Assembly (NCBI GenBank): GCA_002812745.2
Contig: NCSJ02000114.1
Location: 1-64,000 of the forward strand
From: Scytalidium lignicola
Lineage: Eukaryota > Ascomycota > Leotiomycetes
Direction: 5' to 3'
Length of the DNA stretch: 64,000 bases
The notes beneath the pieces are model-generated. The model was not told the DNA's origin. It saw only the letters and a list, made by a program, of their open reading frames with translations, and did no database searches. This document shows, piece after piece, positions 1 to 10,335 of this stretch. How positions within the stretch are numbered: position 1 is the stretch's first letter; every line of letters begins with the position of its first letter. Made by a program: the position numbers and the translations under genes.

Positions 1-108
1 TCAAGCTCCAATTCAAGCTCCAATTCAAGCTCCATTCCAAGCTCCATTTCAAGCTCCATTTCAAGCTCCATTTCAAGCTCCATTTCAAGCTCCATTTCAA
101 GCTCCAAT
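1..108 (+). repeat. 12-bp coding minisatellite
   Basis: Nine tandem 12-bp units of the form TCAAGCTCCAWT run from the window edge to 108 with only single-base variation. The period is a multiple of three, and the frame is the one that continues into the downstream proline/serine-rich reading frame without a stop, so the array would encode repeated Ser-Ser-Ser-Ile or Ser-Ser-Ser-Asn units. The array may start outside the window. Confidence 0.9.
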
Positions 109-1600
109 TCTACCACTATGGCTATACCAATATCACATATTCTAAACTCTCCAAGGACTCCTCCATTAACAGCAATATCAATTCCATCACTTCCACCAAC
201 TCCTTCACCAGTTCAGCCAATTCCAGAATCACTTTTAATTCCAGGGCCATCACCTCCACCACTTCCACCTTCTTCAACAGCTTCACCAGCTTTCAGTTGG
301 GATCCTACACCATTACCACTTCCAATTCCAGCTCCTCAATCACCATTCTGGACAACTTCAATTCCTTCAACTCCTTCTTTTCCAACTTCATTAGTTGTAG
401 AGATGCCATTCTCTCAAGTTACTACAACAACTCACAATTCAACACCTCAAACTCCACGATGGCTTAGCCCTGAGATTCCAGATTCTCAGGAATCTCAAGA
501 ATCCACTAATAACACCATGAATTCCTTTGAAAAATCTATTTCAACATATACTACTCAAGATCTTCGACTTCAGATTAAAACAGCACTTTTATTTGGTCAT
601 AAATATAAGGAAATAAGTGAGGTATTAGGTGTTTCATACCATTAAATTTATTGGGCATCTAAACACCTTGTTACTCCTCAACATGTCAAGAAGGCTAGAA
701 AGCCAGCAATTATCATACCTCAACGAGCTAGAATTGTGAAATGGCTTGAAAATTCACCTTCTCATCGTCGATATCGATTTGATCAATATTCTGACCAAAT
801 TCAAAAAGATATTCCTGATTTACATTCTGAGCTTAAATCTATAGGGAAAAAAGCATTCAAAACAGTAATGAAAATTGCTGGATATAAAAGNAAAAATAGC
901 CAAACGGAAAGGTTATTTAGATGATCCTAGAGTTATGGCTGAAAGGCTTCAATTTGCTGAAATGGCAATTCATTGAGATCTAATCAAAGTTTTTCAACAA
1001 GGCTTTTCTGATGAGGTTTGGACATATGAAGGTTAGCATACTATCCAATTTGTAACTGTAAAAGATAATAGCTCTGAAGATTACCTTATCGATACTACAG
1101 AGCAAAGAAGAAAGAAAGGAACATGTTGGTGGGTTTAGGGTATGATATATAATAGGAAAAAGGGTCCTTTAATCTTTTGGGAAAAAGATTGGGGGAATAT
1201 CAATTCAGAGAAATATAACAGTTATATTCTTTCAAAAGTGGAAGAATTCAAGGTAGAACACCCTGACTTCATATTCATGCAAGATAACGCTCCTTCTCAC
1301 AGATCACGGTTAACCTCCTTCAACCTTAATAGAAGGGGGATTCCATATATTCGTTGGCCACCTTACTCTCCAGACTTGAATTTAATCGAAAATGTATGGT
1401 CATGGATGAAGGATTGGATTCAGAAACACTATATGGAGGCTCATTACAATCCAAGGAATATATCTCATGCTGAATTAAAAAGGATAATTGAGGAGGCTTG
1501 GGATGCAATTCCAGATTCATATATTCAAAGTTTATATGACAGCTGGTGGAGGAGATGTCAGGCTGTGATTGATGCAAAAGGAGGGCCAACAAAGTATTAG
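1..1600 (+). pseudogene. Decayed Tc1/mariner-family transposase
   Basis: A broken DDE transposase. The frame is open from the window edge: Ser-rich repeat, a Pro/Ser/Thr-rich stretch (118-500), then a helix-turn-helix-like segment ending in EVLGVSYH. A TAA at 643-645 interrupts it; the same frame resumes with the second DNA-binding region (WLENSPSHRRYRF). At 891 an ambiguous base beside an A-run shifts the frame; dropping it restores continuity into KRKGYLDDPRV. Further in-frame stops lie at 974-976, 1034-1036 and 1136-1138. The catalytic core remains readable: FSDE (first acidic residue, near 1005), FMQDNAPSHRS (second Asp, near 1280) and PPYSPDLNLIENVWSWMK (third acid, near 1370). TAA from CAA and TAG from TGG fit repeat-induced point mutation, an inference. 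Terminal inverted repeats and the TA target site were not found; the left end is outside the window. The long low-complexity N-terminus is unusual for the family. Confidence 0.85.
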
Positions 1601-2417
1601 ATTTAACATTGCTACAATTGTCCTATAGCCTTAATTCCCATACAAATTCAGTACTTAGGACTATGCAGGTAATGCTACTGTATTAGGAAGGCGGTGTCCA
1701 GGGCGTAGGGTAACATCAGCCAGGCATACATTTTGCCACTTTTGCACTTTGTAAGGGTAGGGACTGTAATTATGGTTGCTTAGGGTGCACGGGGTGGCAC
1801 CGGCGCTCAGCCTCGTCCACATACACCTACAAATACCCGTACAGTAACACAGTAATAATCCAGCCTGCCAGCTTTCCAACGGGTGTCGTTCGTGCGTACT
1901 TTGACCGGTCCCAAACTTTCTTCTTCTTTTCCCTCTCCACTACGTGACACTAGTTCCTTATTATGTGTAGCGTTGCATTGCATTTGCGACCCTCACTTTG
2001 GCTTTGTGGGTTTGTCAACCCGTTTTAGAATGCTTACCAAGCAATTACCCATCTGAGTCTTCTAGATGAATTCTTGATTCAGCTGGCAATTACTTGGTGT
2101 TTGCGCTTTGACTTTTTANTTTTTAATTTTTAANTTTTTTGGACAAAGAGTTGCTTTTCTTTTGTTTTTCTTGAAAATTTTACGCTTCTAAAGAAGATGC
2201 CATGAAAACCGGTTTACATTTAAGGAATCTTGGCTCGACAAGAAAGAAAGTATGCAGTGCTTGTGTTGTTTGTTTGCCTCAGACATCCTGTGCTACTTGA
2301 GACGCATGTAGGGTTTTGAATATTATCACTCAAGCTTGGTTCAAAACGATGATTGGACAGAGGAGGACCTCTTGAGCATCAAGATGAATGTCTATATTAT
2401 TTCAATACTTCCGGATA
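1601..2417. other. Intergenic, transposon 3' flank and PPR gene 3' flank
   Basis: No gene is supported. Base composition becomes more GC-rich near 1680-1880 than in the transposon remnant, then AT-rich, with two ambiguous bases (2119 and 2134) inside a T-rich tract. No terminal repeat partner could be identified. Confidence 0.6.
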
Positions 2418-5132
2418 TTATCGTACAATAGGCTCTATGGAATCACTCGTTTTCATGGTCCCCGCTGGAGACGAATCCGAAGCCATCTTCTGATCCTCGT
2501 CCATGAATTCGGCAGCTCTGTCCAAAACCTCAAATGTCTGTTTGAAGATCTTACCCTTTCTGGCACTCCTCAACTTCGGCTTTTCAGCTCTCATAGCAGC
2601 AATTAAGGCAGTGTGATCCTTAGTCAGCTCCATGGCTTTCTGCTTAATCTCGTCAGTTTCTATACCAGCATCTTGCAGTCGACTGAGAGTTCTCGCAACC
2701 ATGATCGGATCGTTCATTCTGGCATAACCTGACACTAAGGACTTCCAAGTAACATGACTGGGTGTGATATTGTGAGATTGCATGATAGAGAGCACTTTTT
2801 CTGCGGCTCGAGGTTGCTGATTGTCGATGAATACTTTCAGTAGTATACTCCAGGTATATATATCTGGTTTTGGTACCCTGACGGTTACTTTGGGGGTTTC
2901 AGATGAAGCCGAAATATCTTCGCTCTTAACAGGAGATAAGAGCTTAGGCGGTAGCATGTCTCCAATAAGACGAGAGCATGTAGACGTATTTTCCGGAAAT
3001 TGCCCCAGCGCCAAGAGGATTCCATTGTAAACATGAGGGTTTTGAACGAGGCTGGTGGCAGTGGGATCTCCAGCCAATACCAGACTTTGGAAGTGCTCAT
3101 AGAAGAGCTTCGCATCTCGAGGCTTGGTAAATGAATTGAGAAGACCAGCAAGCATGACAGACAAAGTTGGAACCGGCGGGTCTCTCAGACTGTCGCCTAT
3201 CGTGCTAATTGGGGGGCTCGTACTATCCCCACCAACAGATGCCGAGGATATGAGGATTTCGCGATACGATAAAGAATTAGGAATTAGATGGACCAACGGT
3301 GACAACTTGAAATAATTGCAATATATCGGACACATCTTACTCCAGACATCTGGACCTTCCTTCGTGGTTGCTGATGCTGTATACTTGGTGGATTGCCGAC
3401 GATATCGTCCTTCATGTAGTAGAAAGATTGCATGCAAGAAATCAGTAATGATATGTGCATTCCGCAACCCTTTCTGTCGAACAAGTTTGACAATATGCTG
3501 GATAGCTTGCTCATCTTGGTATAACTTGGCATCATGCAACAAAAGTGAATATGTAAAGCCATCTGCATCCACTCCATTCTCAGACATCATATCGTGGATT
3601 CTCCAGGCAGTTTCGTAGTCTCCAATATGCAAAGCATTTTGAATGAGAACATTGAAGGTGATGATATTTGGTTTAAACCCGCACTGTAGCATAAATTCAA
3701 ACAAGTCGGACTCAGAAATCGTGGCTTTGAATGCATTCGAATCAGAAGCCCAAGATTCATGATGTAAAAGGGTGGTGCAGATACTGGCCATCTGTGGCGA
3801 GTTAAAATCTGTACCTAATCTGTGTAGCCTTTGAAGGGCTGCAAATGCAAGATCGATTTCTCCGAGATGAGCTAGTCGAGACGTAAAGTGCATTAAAGTA
3901 TTCTGATGTAAGGGGTGACTGGACTCAACCAATGCTAAGTAAAGGGCCTTGCAACGTGTAGCATCAAGAGATGATAGTAAAAGGTATATCGTATTCTGGC
4001 TCAACTCCAGATGACCATGTGGAGCCTTTTGTATCAAGTCCAGCGTTCCTTCAAAGATTGAAAATAATGTGTCTACATCAACATTCTCCCGGTTTTGAAG
4101 ATAGCGACAAGTTATAAAATCCAGAGTGTCAGAAACAGCATAGCTTGGCAAATATGGTGTAGTGTATATAGCTGTCAACAGCTTTATCGCAGAATCCGGA
4201 TACCGGGAAAGAGTCGTTAACAGAAGCTCCGGCCAGATGTGGTGGCGATCGATCGACGGAGCTGACTGCCAGATTTTAGATATTGATGATATAGAACCTC
4301 CTTCCAAAAGCTCATTCCTCAATCTTTGCGACATTTCATTTCTAAGAACAATCTTGGCCCGTGGGGTGGGCCGGCCCTTTCGCATAAATCTATGGTGACG
4401 AAGGTTAAGAAGGGCAAAATTCCTATTCCAAAAACTGGAGAATCCATCTTCGGTAGACCCAATATCTGGAGTCAATCTCACAAACTTAGGTCTAGTAGAT
4501 GGGAGAGATCGTCCAAACCGTTTCCTTTTCGAAGCCTGAGATTGAGTTCGATCTTTCCCATTTCCCAATGCCTTCCGTCCGTTTTCTCCTAAACTAGTAG
4601 TCTGCGTCCTGTTGGCGTGTAATACATCCTTCCAAACCGTGGAACTGGTATTATCCGCGCCGTCGTTGGGATCTGTCTCTGTTGTAGTTGGATGGCATTG
4701 TTTATTTGTACGGCTAGTCCCCCATATTTCTTCATATCTTCTTCGGAACTCCTCATCTGCAGCATATTGGGAATTTCCATTGTATATAGGCTGTCGCGGT
4801 TTCCCAGTGTGTATCGAATCCTCCTGACCGCTTTTGCTTGGTGGGCCATGTGCCCCATGGTTGTCTTTAATAGAGCTTTGGTTAAGCTGATGGTCATGTT
4901 CTTCTGTCCCAATTAGCGGTGGTAAACTATTGTCACCGCCAAGGGAGTGTGCGTGTTGTAATTCGAGAACCGTTCCACGGAGGGAAGCATGTCTGGTTAG
5001 CTCCAGGAATGTGAAGTGAGATTTGCGTGCAATGAGAGGCCATGGTTTAAAAACTCGAGGTGCAAGAAATGGAAGGATTGGCAAGTCAAGCGCTGATAAA
5101 TGCTGCGCCGAGACTCGCGGCCGTGGAGGCAT
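2418..5132 (-). CDS. Pentatricopeptide repeat (PPR) protein, probably mitochondrial
   Basis: Single-exon gene of 904 residues. The frame stays open further upstream, but the first true ATG is at 5132, giving a start MPPRPRVSAQ. The first 45 residues are rich in Arg, Leu and Pro with almost no acid, which fits a mitochondrial presequence. Clear PPR units occur near residues 483-517 (PNIITFNVLIQNAL) and as a tandem pair near 750-820 (KPDIYTWSILLKVF and HVTWKSLVSGYARM); the region between is helical with weaker units. A polar, low-complexity segment occupies roughly residues 60-200. Fungal PPR proteins of this architecture bind mitochondrial transcripts and act in RNA maturation or translation; the specific target cannot be read from sequence. 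A relationship to the Neurospora CYA-5/Pet309 group is possible but unproven. It is divergent from bL17m across 341 bp. Confidence 0.85.
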   Translation of the reverse strand: MPPRPRVSAQHLSALDLPILPFLAPRVFKPWPLIARKSHFTFLELTRHASLRGTVLELQHAHSLGGDNSLPPLIGTEEHDHQLNQSSIKDNHGAHGPPSKSGQEDSIHTGKPRQPIYNGNSQYAADEEFRRRYEEIWGTSRTNKQCHPTTTETDPNDGADNTSSTVWKDVLHANRTQTTSLGENGRKALGNGKDRTQSQASKRKRFGRSLPSTRPKFVRLTPDIGSTEDGFSSFWNRNFALLNLRHHRFMRKGRPTPRAKIVLRNEMSQRLRNELLEGGSISSISKIWQSAPSIDRHHIWPELLLTTLSRYPDSAIKLLTAIYTTPYLPSYAVSDTLDFITCRYLQNRENVDVDTLFSIFEGTLDLIQKAPHGHLELSQNTIYLLLSSLDATRCKALYLALVESSHPLHQNTLMHFTSRLAHLGEIDLAFAALQRLHRLGTDFNSPQMASICTTLLHHESWASDSNAFKATISESDLFEFMLQCGFKPNIITFNVLIQNALHIGDYETAWRIHDMMSENGVDADGFTYSLLLHDAKLYQDEQAIQHIVKLVRQKGLRNAHIITDFLHAIFLLHEGRYRRQSTKYTASATTKEGPDVWSKMCPIYCNYFKLSPLVHLIPNSLSYREILISSASVGGDSTSPPISTIGDSLRDPPVPTLSVMLAGLLNSFTKPRDAKLFYEHFQSLVLAGDPTATSLVQNPHVYNGILLALGQFPENTSTCSRLIGDMLPPKLLSPVKSEDISASSETPKVTVRVPKPDIYTWSILLKVFIDNQQPRAAEKVLSIMQSHNITPSHVTWKSLVSGYARMNDPIMVARTLSRLQDAGIETDEIKQKAMELTKDHTALIAAMRAEKPKLRSARKGKIFKQTFEVLDRAAEFMDEDQKMASDSSPAGTMKTSDSIEPIVR

Positions 5133-5473
5133 GAGAAACTGCCTATTTCTCTTTCGTTCTTCGACTGCATTCAACGTGGTCGCCCATTTGATAAGGTTAA
5201 TCTTTATTGTAGTCTAAACAGATTTGTGCAGGGAACTGGAACTTGCATAACTTTATTATACGTGTATAAGCGACCCTATTAAATTTCATAACTACAAGAA
5301 ATCCATCGACCTCAACTGATATTGCGACTACGGGTACTTATTAGTTGAGTAGTCACCGAAGGATCAATGCGCCTGCATAATCAATATATGGCATAGGATT
5401 AACTCTATCAATTGGAGATTACCGCCGTGCACTTCAATAATCTCCTCGTTGTTTCCTGCAGCTTCCTCATACG
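5133..5473. promoter_or_regulatory. Shared divergent promoter, PPR gene / bL17m
   Basis: 341 bp separate two outward-facing start codons of mitochondrial genes. AT-rich, with a TATA-like stretch near 5250-5265 and an inverted CCAAT (ATTGG) near 5411. No experimental support; coordination of the two genes is an inference from geometry. Confidence 0.5.
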
Positions 5474-6121
5474 ATGGCTGGCGGACACATGAAATATCGG
5501 CATCTTAGCAGGAAATCTTCCCATAGACAAGCGCTATTGAGAAACTTGGTTACATCTCTCTTCACTCATGAATCGATATCGACAACATGGCACAAGGCTA
5601 AAGAAGCACAACGGCTGGCGGAAAAGTTGATCACGTTGGGAAAGAAGAATACAGAGGCAAGCCGTCGAAGAGCACTAAGCATATTTTATGTATGCCTCTC
5701 CCTATCCTTTTTATAGAAATATCACTTATATTACTGTTGAGCAGTGACTAATGCTTTATAGACTCCTCACGAATTACTACCTAAATTGTTTGGTCCTTTG
5801 CGAGAACGCTATGCCTCCCGTCCAGGAGGCTATACTCGAGTTTTGCGGATAGAACCTACAAAACCAGATCAGGCTCCTTCTGCTATTCTTGAACTTGTTG
5901 ATGGACCAAAAGATATGCGATTCGCGATGACAGCAAGAACATTGGCGCGCCAAAGAGAGCAAGGGCTGGAAATAAACGATGTAACACAAAAGAACGTTGA
6001 GAAGGTTACAAGGTTCAGAAAGGATGGCAAGGAAGAGTTAGAGGGCATGATTGAACAGCTAGGCAGGGTAGAGGTGGGTGATAGAAAAGAATTAGAGGCC
6101 AGATGGGGTGGGAAAGTGTAA
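5474..6121 (+). CDS. MRPL8: Mitochondrial large-subunit ribosomal protein bL17m
   Basis: Two exons, 5474-5689 and 5762-6121, joined in phase 0 (donor GTATGC, acceptor TTATAG), give 191 residues. The N-terminus carries the bL17 signature: [20 protein letters not shown], followed by [14 protein letters not shown] and the basic helix [11 protein letters not shown]. These regions bind 23S-type rRNA at the exit-tunnel side of the large subunit. Exon 2 supplies the conserved [11 protein letters not shown] strand. The C-terminal extension beyond the bacterial length (about 120 aa) is typical of fungal mitoribosomal L17. No separate presequence is obvious; in this family the basic N-terminus probably serves for import. 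Confidence 0.95.
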
Positions 6122-6232
6122 AACTAGACATAGTTGGCAGCTGTACATCAGTGTCCTTATAAAGATGATGGAATATCAGCATGGCATTGATAGGCGTTGT
6201 TTATTTTCAGCTCATATTTCGGGCTTGTAAAT

Positions 6233-8500
6233 TTATAAGAAATCAAATGTATCACCTTTCTCTTTGATCATCCTTCCTACTCTTTCCGTTCCAACAATCC
6301 TCTCGAGCTTCAATACATCCCATTTGGAGAATATTACTCTAACGCTCCCCTCCCCAGGCTCAAGGATTCCTTCCTGAACACTCTTACCCAAATAACCACC
6401 AACGAGCTCTCTGTAGAAGATTGGGTTGTCAGGTAACCCATACATGATAACTTTCTTCACACCCCTTAGCTGATACCGGCGGAAATGATGTGCGCGTTCT
6501 GAATATAGTAACACATTGTGTCGACCGGTAAGGAAGTGAGAACGAGCGCGTGAGACATCTTGAACGGATGTATATTCAGAAATACTGCCAAAGGACAAGT
6601 TACTAGTTGTGGGTGATGTTGCAAAGTAATTTCTCACTCGCACGAAATCAACATATGATGGAATGAAAATGAGTGTCCCGGCGGCATCTTTCTTGTGGCG
6701 GATTAAGGATGTAACAATTGCTGTTGTGAAGTAGTTGAACCGAGTATCTGGATCTGTAGAAAACGAAGGTGATTCCAACTTAGAAAACGTCTGCTTAACT
6801 TTTAACCCTATTTCCTGGATGGCTCCGCCATAATTGCCGTTTATCTTGATCTTGCCTGCCCAGTTTTTGGACTGATTATAGAAAAGAGTGTTGATCTCAG
6901 GTGTATTAAACGCAGAAAATGCCACAGTTTGTCGGAAATGCTTCGAGTTACCCTCTAAACACCAGCTACGCACTCGACTGAAATCACAACCATGTGCTTC
7001 TTTTGGCTGTAAGTTCAAGTGGTCAAATATGAACTCCATGTGATCCCAATTTTGCATAAGGAGAGCGTCCGTTTGGTCAACGACGACTATTTCGATGGAG
7101 CTCAGAAAGTCGTAATCGACTTTCTTATCTTCTTCATTGCCGATTGCCATTCGGAGACCTAGGGGACTGCCGAGTATAATATCTGAGTTATAGAATTGTG
7201 AGAAGTATTTGACAGTCTTGCGTGTGAATTTCATGCCTAGCCTAAACATATCGTCATCATTCCCCCCGAATAGGTCTCTGAAATCATCAGGTTTGTCAGC
7301 CGAAAACTTTTCGTCCCTTTCGATATATGATTCTTCAAATCTTTTTCGATTCTCTTGCTGTTCAGGCTCACATAACGATGTAATCGTGTTGACAACCCGG
7401 ACACATGATTCTCTTGTTGGAAGGATCATGAGAATCTTAGGGCGTGTGTAGCCTTGGTCTCGTAGATCTAAAGCGTCATTGGTATCCTCTCTAGCGAGTC
7501 GAGCATTATTTTTGATGACTTGATCCCTAGTCCTTTGGATCTTTTAGCGCAGTCGATAACATGTATCGGGTCAGACTTACTTGAATATGTGATTGACAAC
7601 ATGTAGACAAGCCAACTGTCGCAATACCTCACTATTTTTTATAGTTCTTTCACAATACAAGATGTCCTGATAGTTGAAAAGGATCGGAGCAATTATCTTT
7701 TCGAGATTAGTCAATGAGAGCCTTTGCTTCGTAATGATCGTTGCTAATCTCTGCTTTAATTTCAACTCGTTGAAGCTAGAAATTTGAGTCGGTATTGGCT
7801 GTTTGATCATAGTTTCCTCTGGAACACTTATAATAGCCCTACTAACTTCCGGGAGGATAGATTTCTCTGCCGCCCACTGATGGGCTTGCAGACATTTCAG
7901 CCTTCTTGTTACAAGATCTTCGTCCGGATCAGCATAATGGAGTCTGAACGGGTCAGTCTTATCTTCTGGAACGTCTTCATCTTCGTCGGCTAATTCTTCA
8001 ATCCCCGTTTCTGGTCGTTCCGTCTCATCCAGGAAATCTGTATCTAATCGGTCCTCCTTATCTTCTATCACATCAATTGATTCCGGTGTGTAATCATGAC
8101 TGACTTTCCTCCTTTTCGGTTTTGGGGCAGATTCAACGGAGATGCTCTGCATGAGGGCTGCGTATGATCGCATAGGAGGGGCGTCGTCTCCACTTTCGCT
8201 CTCACTTGAATCCACTTCACTATTTGATTCATCTTCAATTCCCGGTTCATTATCAGGTTCTGTATCCTGATCGGATTCTCTGTAATAAATTAGTTATTTT
8301 CCGATACGACGTTATGGAACGGTGAAAGACTACGTCTCTTTTTGCTGGGCAAGTCTGGCGCTGTCGAACACAGGCTTTCCTCTCCCTCTGCCAGCTGAAT
8401 ATCCTCCACGTCTACCACCTCTCCCTCTACTAAAACTGGAGCTTTGCGCTCGACCGCGTGAGCCCCCTCTAGAGCCACCTCTAGATCCATGAAACGCCAT
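6233..8500 (-). CDS. UTP25: U3 snoRNA-associated protein 25 (SSU processome)
   Basis: Three exons: 8500-8334, 8279-7581 and 7532-6233, with introns of 54 and 48 nt, give 721 residues. Exon 1 encodes MAFHGSRGG followed by an RGG-rich tail, then [12 protein letters not shown]. Exon 2 is acidic (about residues 57-135). The remainder is the UTP25 (DUF1253) fold, a degenerate DEAD-box-like module: the end of exon 2 joins exon 3 through [16 protein letters not shown], followed by [43 protein letters not shown] and [16 protein letters not shown]. Canonical Walker residues are absent, as known for the family. Utp25 is a nucleolar SSU-processome component needed for 18S rRNA maturation. The first intron has an unusual donor (GTAGTC) but a good branch (ATAACTAAT). 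An ambiguous base at 8551 lies in the 5' flank only. Divergent from eIF3f. Confidence 0.93.
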
Positions 8501-8952
8501 ACTGCAGTCAATTCGCCAACAAGTCGATGCTTGCTTGGAAAGTTCGAAACNTTTTTTAACCTTATCAGCTCTTATCTTAGCGTCATTGCTTTGAGAAGGC
8601 TCAGTGAAGGAAATTTTGACCAGACCTAATCTTGAAAGAAAAAGTATAAACAATTAGTTTAATCCTTATATTTTATCAAAAACGAGTTAAACCCCAATAT
8701 ATACAAAACCTCCATCAGTATATCAAAATTTCTTAGGACACTTACCTCGAATTTCTAACTCCTACTCCTCCTTTCCTACCTTAGAACCTCATATATAAGG
8801 CATAAATAGCCTTATCTTGCTTTAGCGGTCCTAAAATTGAACATCCCACACAAATCGCGATAATTGCGAAAAGGCCGGGAAGAAATCGACGAAAAGAGAC
8901 ATTAACGCCTTCTTCCTCACGCCTAGCTGTATTGGTTGTATAAACAACAAAT
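8501..8952. promoter_or_regulatory. Shared divergent promoter, UTP25 / eIF3f
   Basis: 452 bp between start codons of a ribosome-biogenesis gene and a translation-initiation gene. It contains a TATA-like ATATATAAGG at 8791-8800 on the + strand and an A/T-rich tract at 8640-8700. An ambiguous base sits at 8551 beside a T-run. Confidence 0.5.
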
Positions 8953-10072
8953 ATGGCCGTTGGCACTGGATCATACTTGCATCTGGCGCGNCCTCTTGCG
9001 CCTTCAACGCTTGGAATACAGCCCACTACAACCCCTCTAAATGTCATTATTCAACCTCAAGTACGTCTACGTCTAATATTTGTTTTGCTTGGGGTCTAAC
9101 AATATCTAGGTAGTAGTTTCGATACTAGATCATGCAATTCGACCTGATATCCGTGAAACGCAATCCACTCGAGTAATTGGCGCCTTACTCGGTACTCGAT
9201 CAGAAGATGGTATAGAGGTTGAGGTTCGAAATTGTTTCGCTATTCCTCATACCGAGAATGAGGATCAGGTGGAAGTGGATGTTGAATACCAAAAGAACAT
9301 GCTTGCACTCCAACTGAAAGCAAACCCGAGAGAAGTCTTGTTAGGGTGGTACACCACGAGTCTTGAACTTAATAGCTTCAGTGCTTTAATTCAGAATTTT
9401 TTCGCTAGCCCAGAGACAGGAACCTTTCCCCACCCTGCAGTTCACCTAACGGTATCAACGGAGGCTGGCAAGAATATCGAGGCAAAGACCTATATCAGCT
9501 CGCCTGTTGGTGTAAATGCTGAGCGTGCTGCTGAAAGTTGTTTATTTATCCCGGTACCCTGCGAGATCAGGTACGGAGAGGCTGAAAAGAGTGGGTTAGA
9601 ATTAATCTCAGCAGCAAAAGATAGCGAAAGCCGTGCCGCTCCAGTTGTAACGGACATTGAAGGCTTAGAGCGTGCTCTTGAACAGACTCTTGACCTTCTT
9701 GAGCGAGTATCAGAATATGTTGGTTCCGTTTTGGATGAAGAGCGGGGCCCGTCAAATGCTTTGGGCCAGTATTTGATGAACGCGCTCTCTTTGGCACCAA
9801 ACGTAGATCCCCAAGATGTCGAACGAGATTTCAACAACCACATCCAGGATGTCCTTGTCATTTCATACCTCGCAAACACTATCCGCACCCAGATAGATCT
9901 TTCGCAACGGCTAGCTACTGCTACTCTTACAATGGGTGGCTCAGACGCGCTCACATCAGGAGGAGGGGAGAGTAAAGGTGATAGGGGAGGTCAAAGAGAT
10001 GGGAAGCGTGGAGGTAGAGGGGGTCGAAGTGGCCAGCAGAGGGAGCCTCGGGATACTGGTGATTTGGTTTAG
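8953..10072 (+). CDS. Translation initiation factor eIF3 subunit f
   Basis: Exons 8953-9060 and 9110-10072 (49-nt intron, donor GTACGT, acceptor TATCTAG) give 356 residues. The MPN domain spans about residues 25-165: [49 protein letters not shown] and [12 protein letters not shown]. The JAMM zinc ligands (HxH...D) are missing, which is normal for eIF3f, a non-catalytic scaffold of the eIF3 octamer paired with eIF3h. The helical C-terminal half contributes to the helix bundle. The last 40 residues form a Gly/Arg/Asp-rich tail ([10 protein letters not shown]). The ambiguous base at 8991 falls in the third codon position of an Arg codon and must be counted as a real base, since dropping it breaks the frame. 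Confidence 0.95.
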
Positions 10073-10335
10073 GAGAAGCATTTCTTCATTGTTGGACGGG
10101 GAAAAATTCATGGCGTTCGGTTAGCTATAAGGGCGAGCACATAGTGTCATTGTGATCCCATAAGAATGGATTTCATATGATTGCAAATGTTCATTGTAGT
10201 TGTACCCATAGAATAGTCTATCAGCTCAATGCGCATTTGGTGCAAAAGTCATTTTAATTCCCGCTTTCCCACGAACTCCACCAATGCTACCTATACGCCA
10301 TCATCTGATGATCACATAACAAGCCGACCTAGACC

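Noticed and set aside
5133..5174. Upstream extension of the PPR protein by 14 residues
   Set aside because: The extension would start at TTG; the first ATG is 5132 and gives a better mitochondrial presequence.
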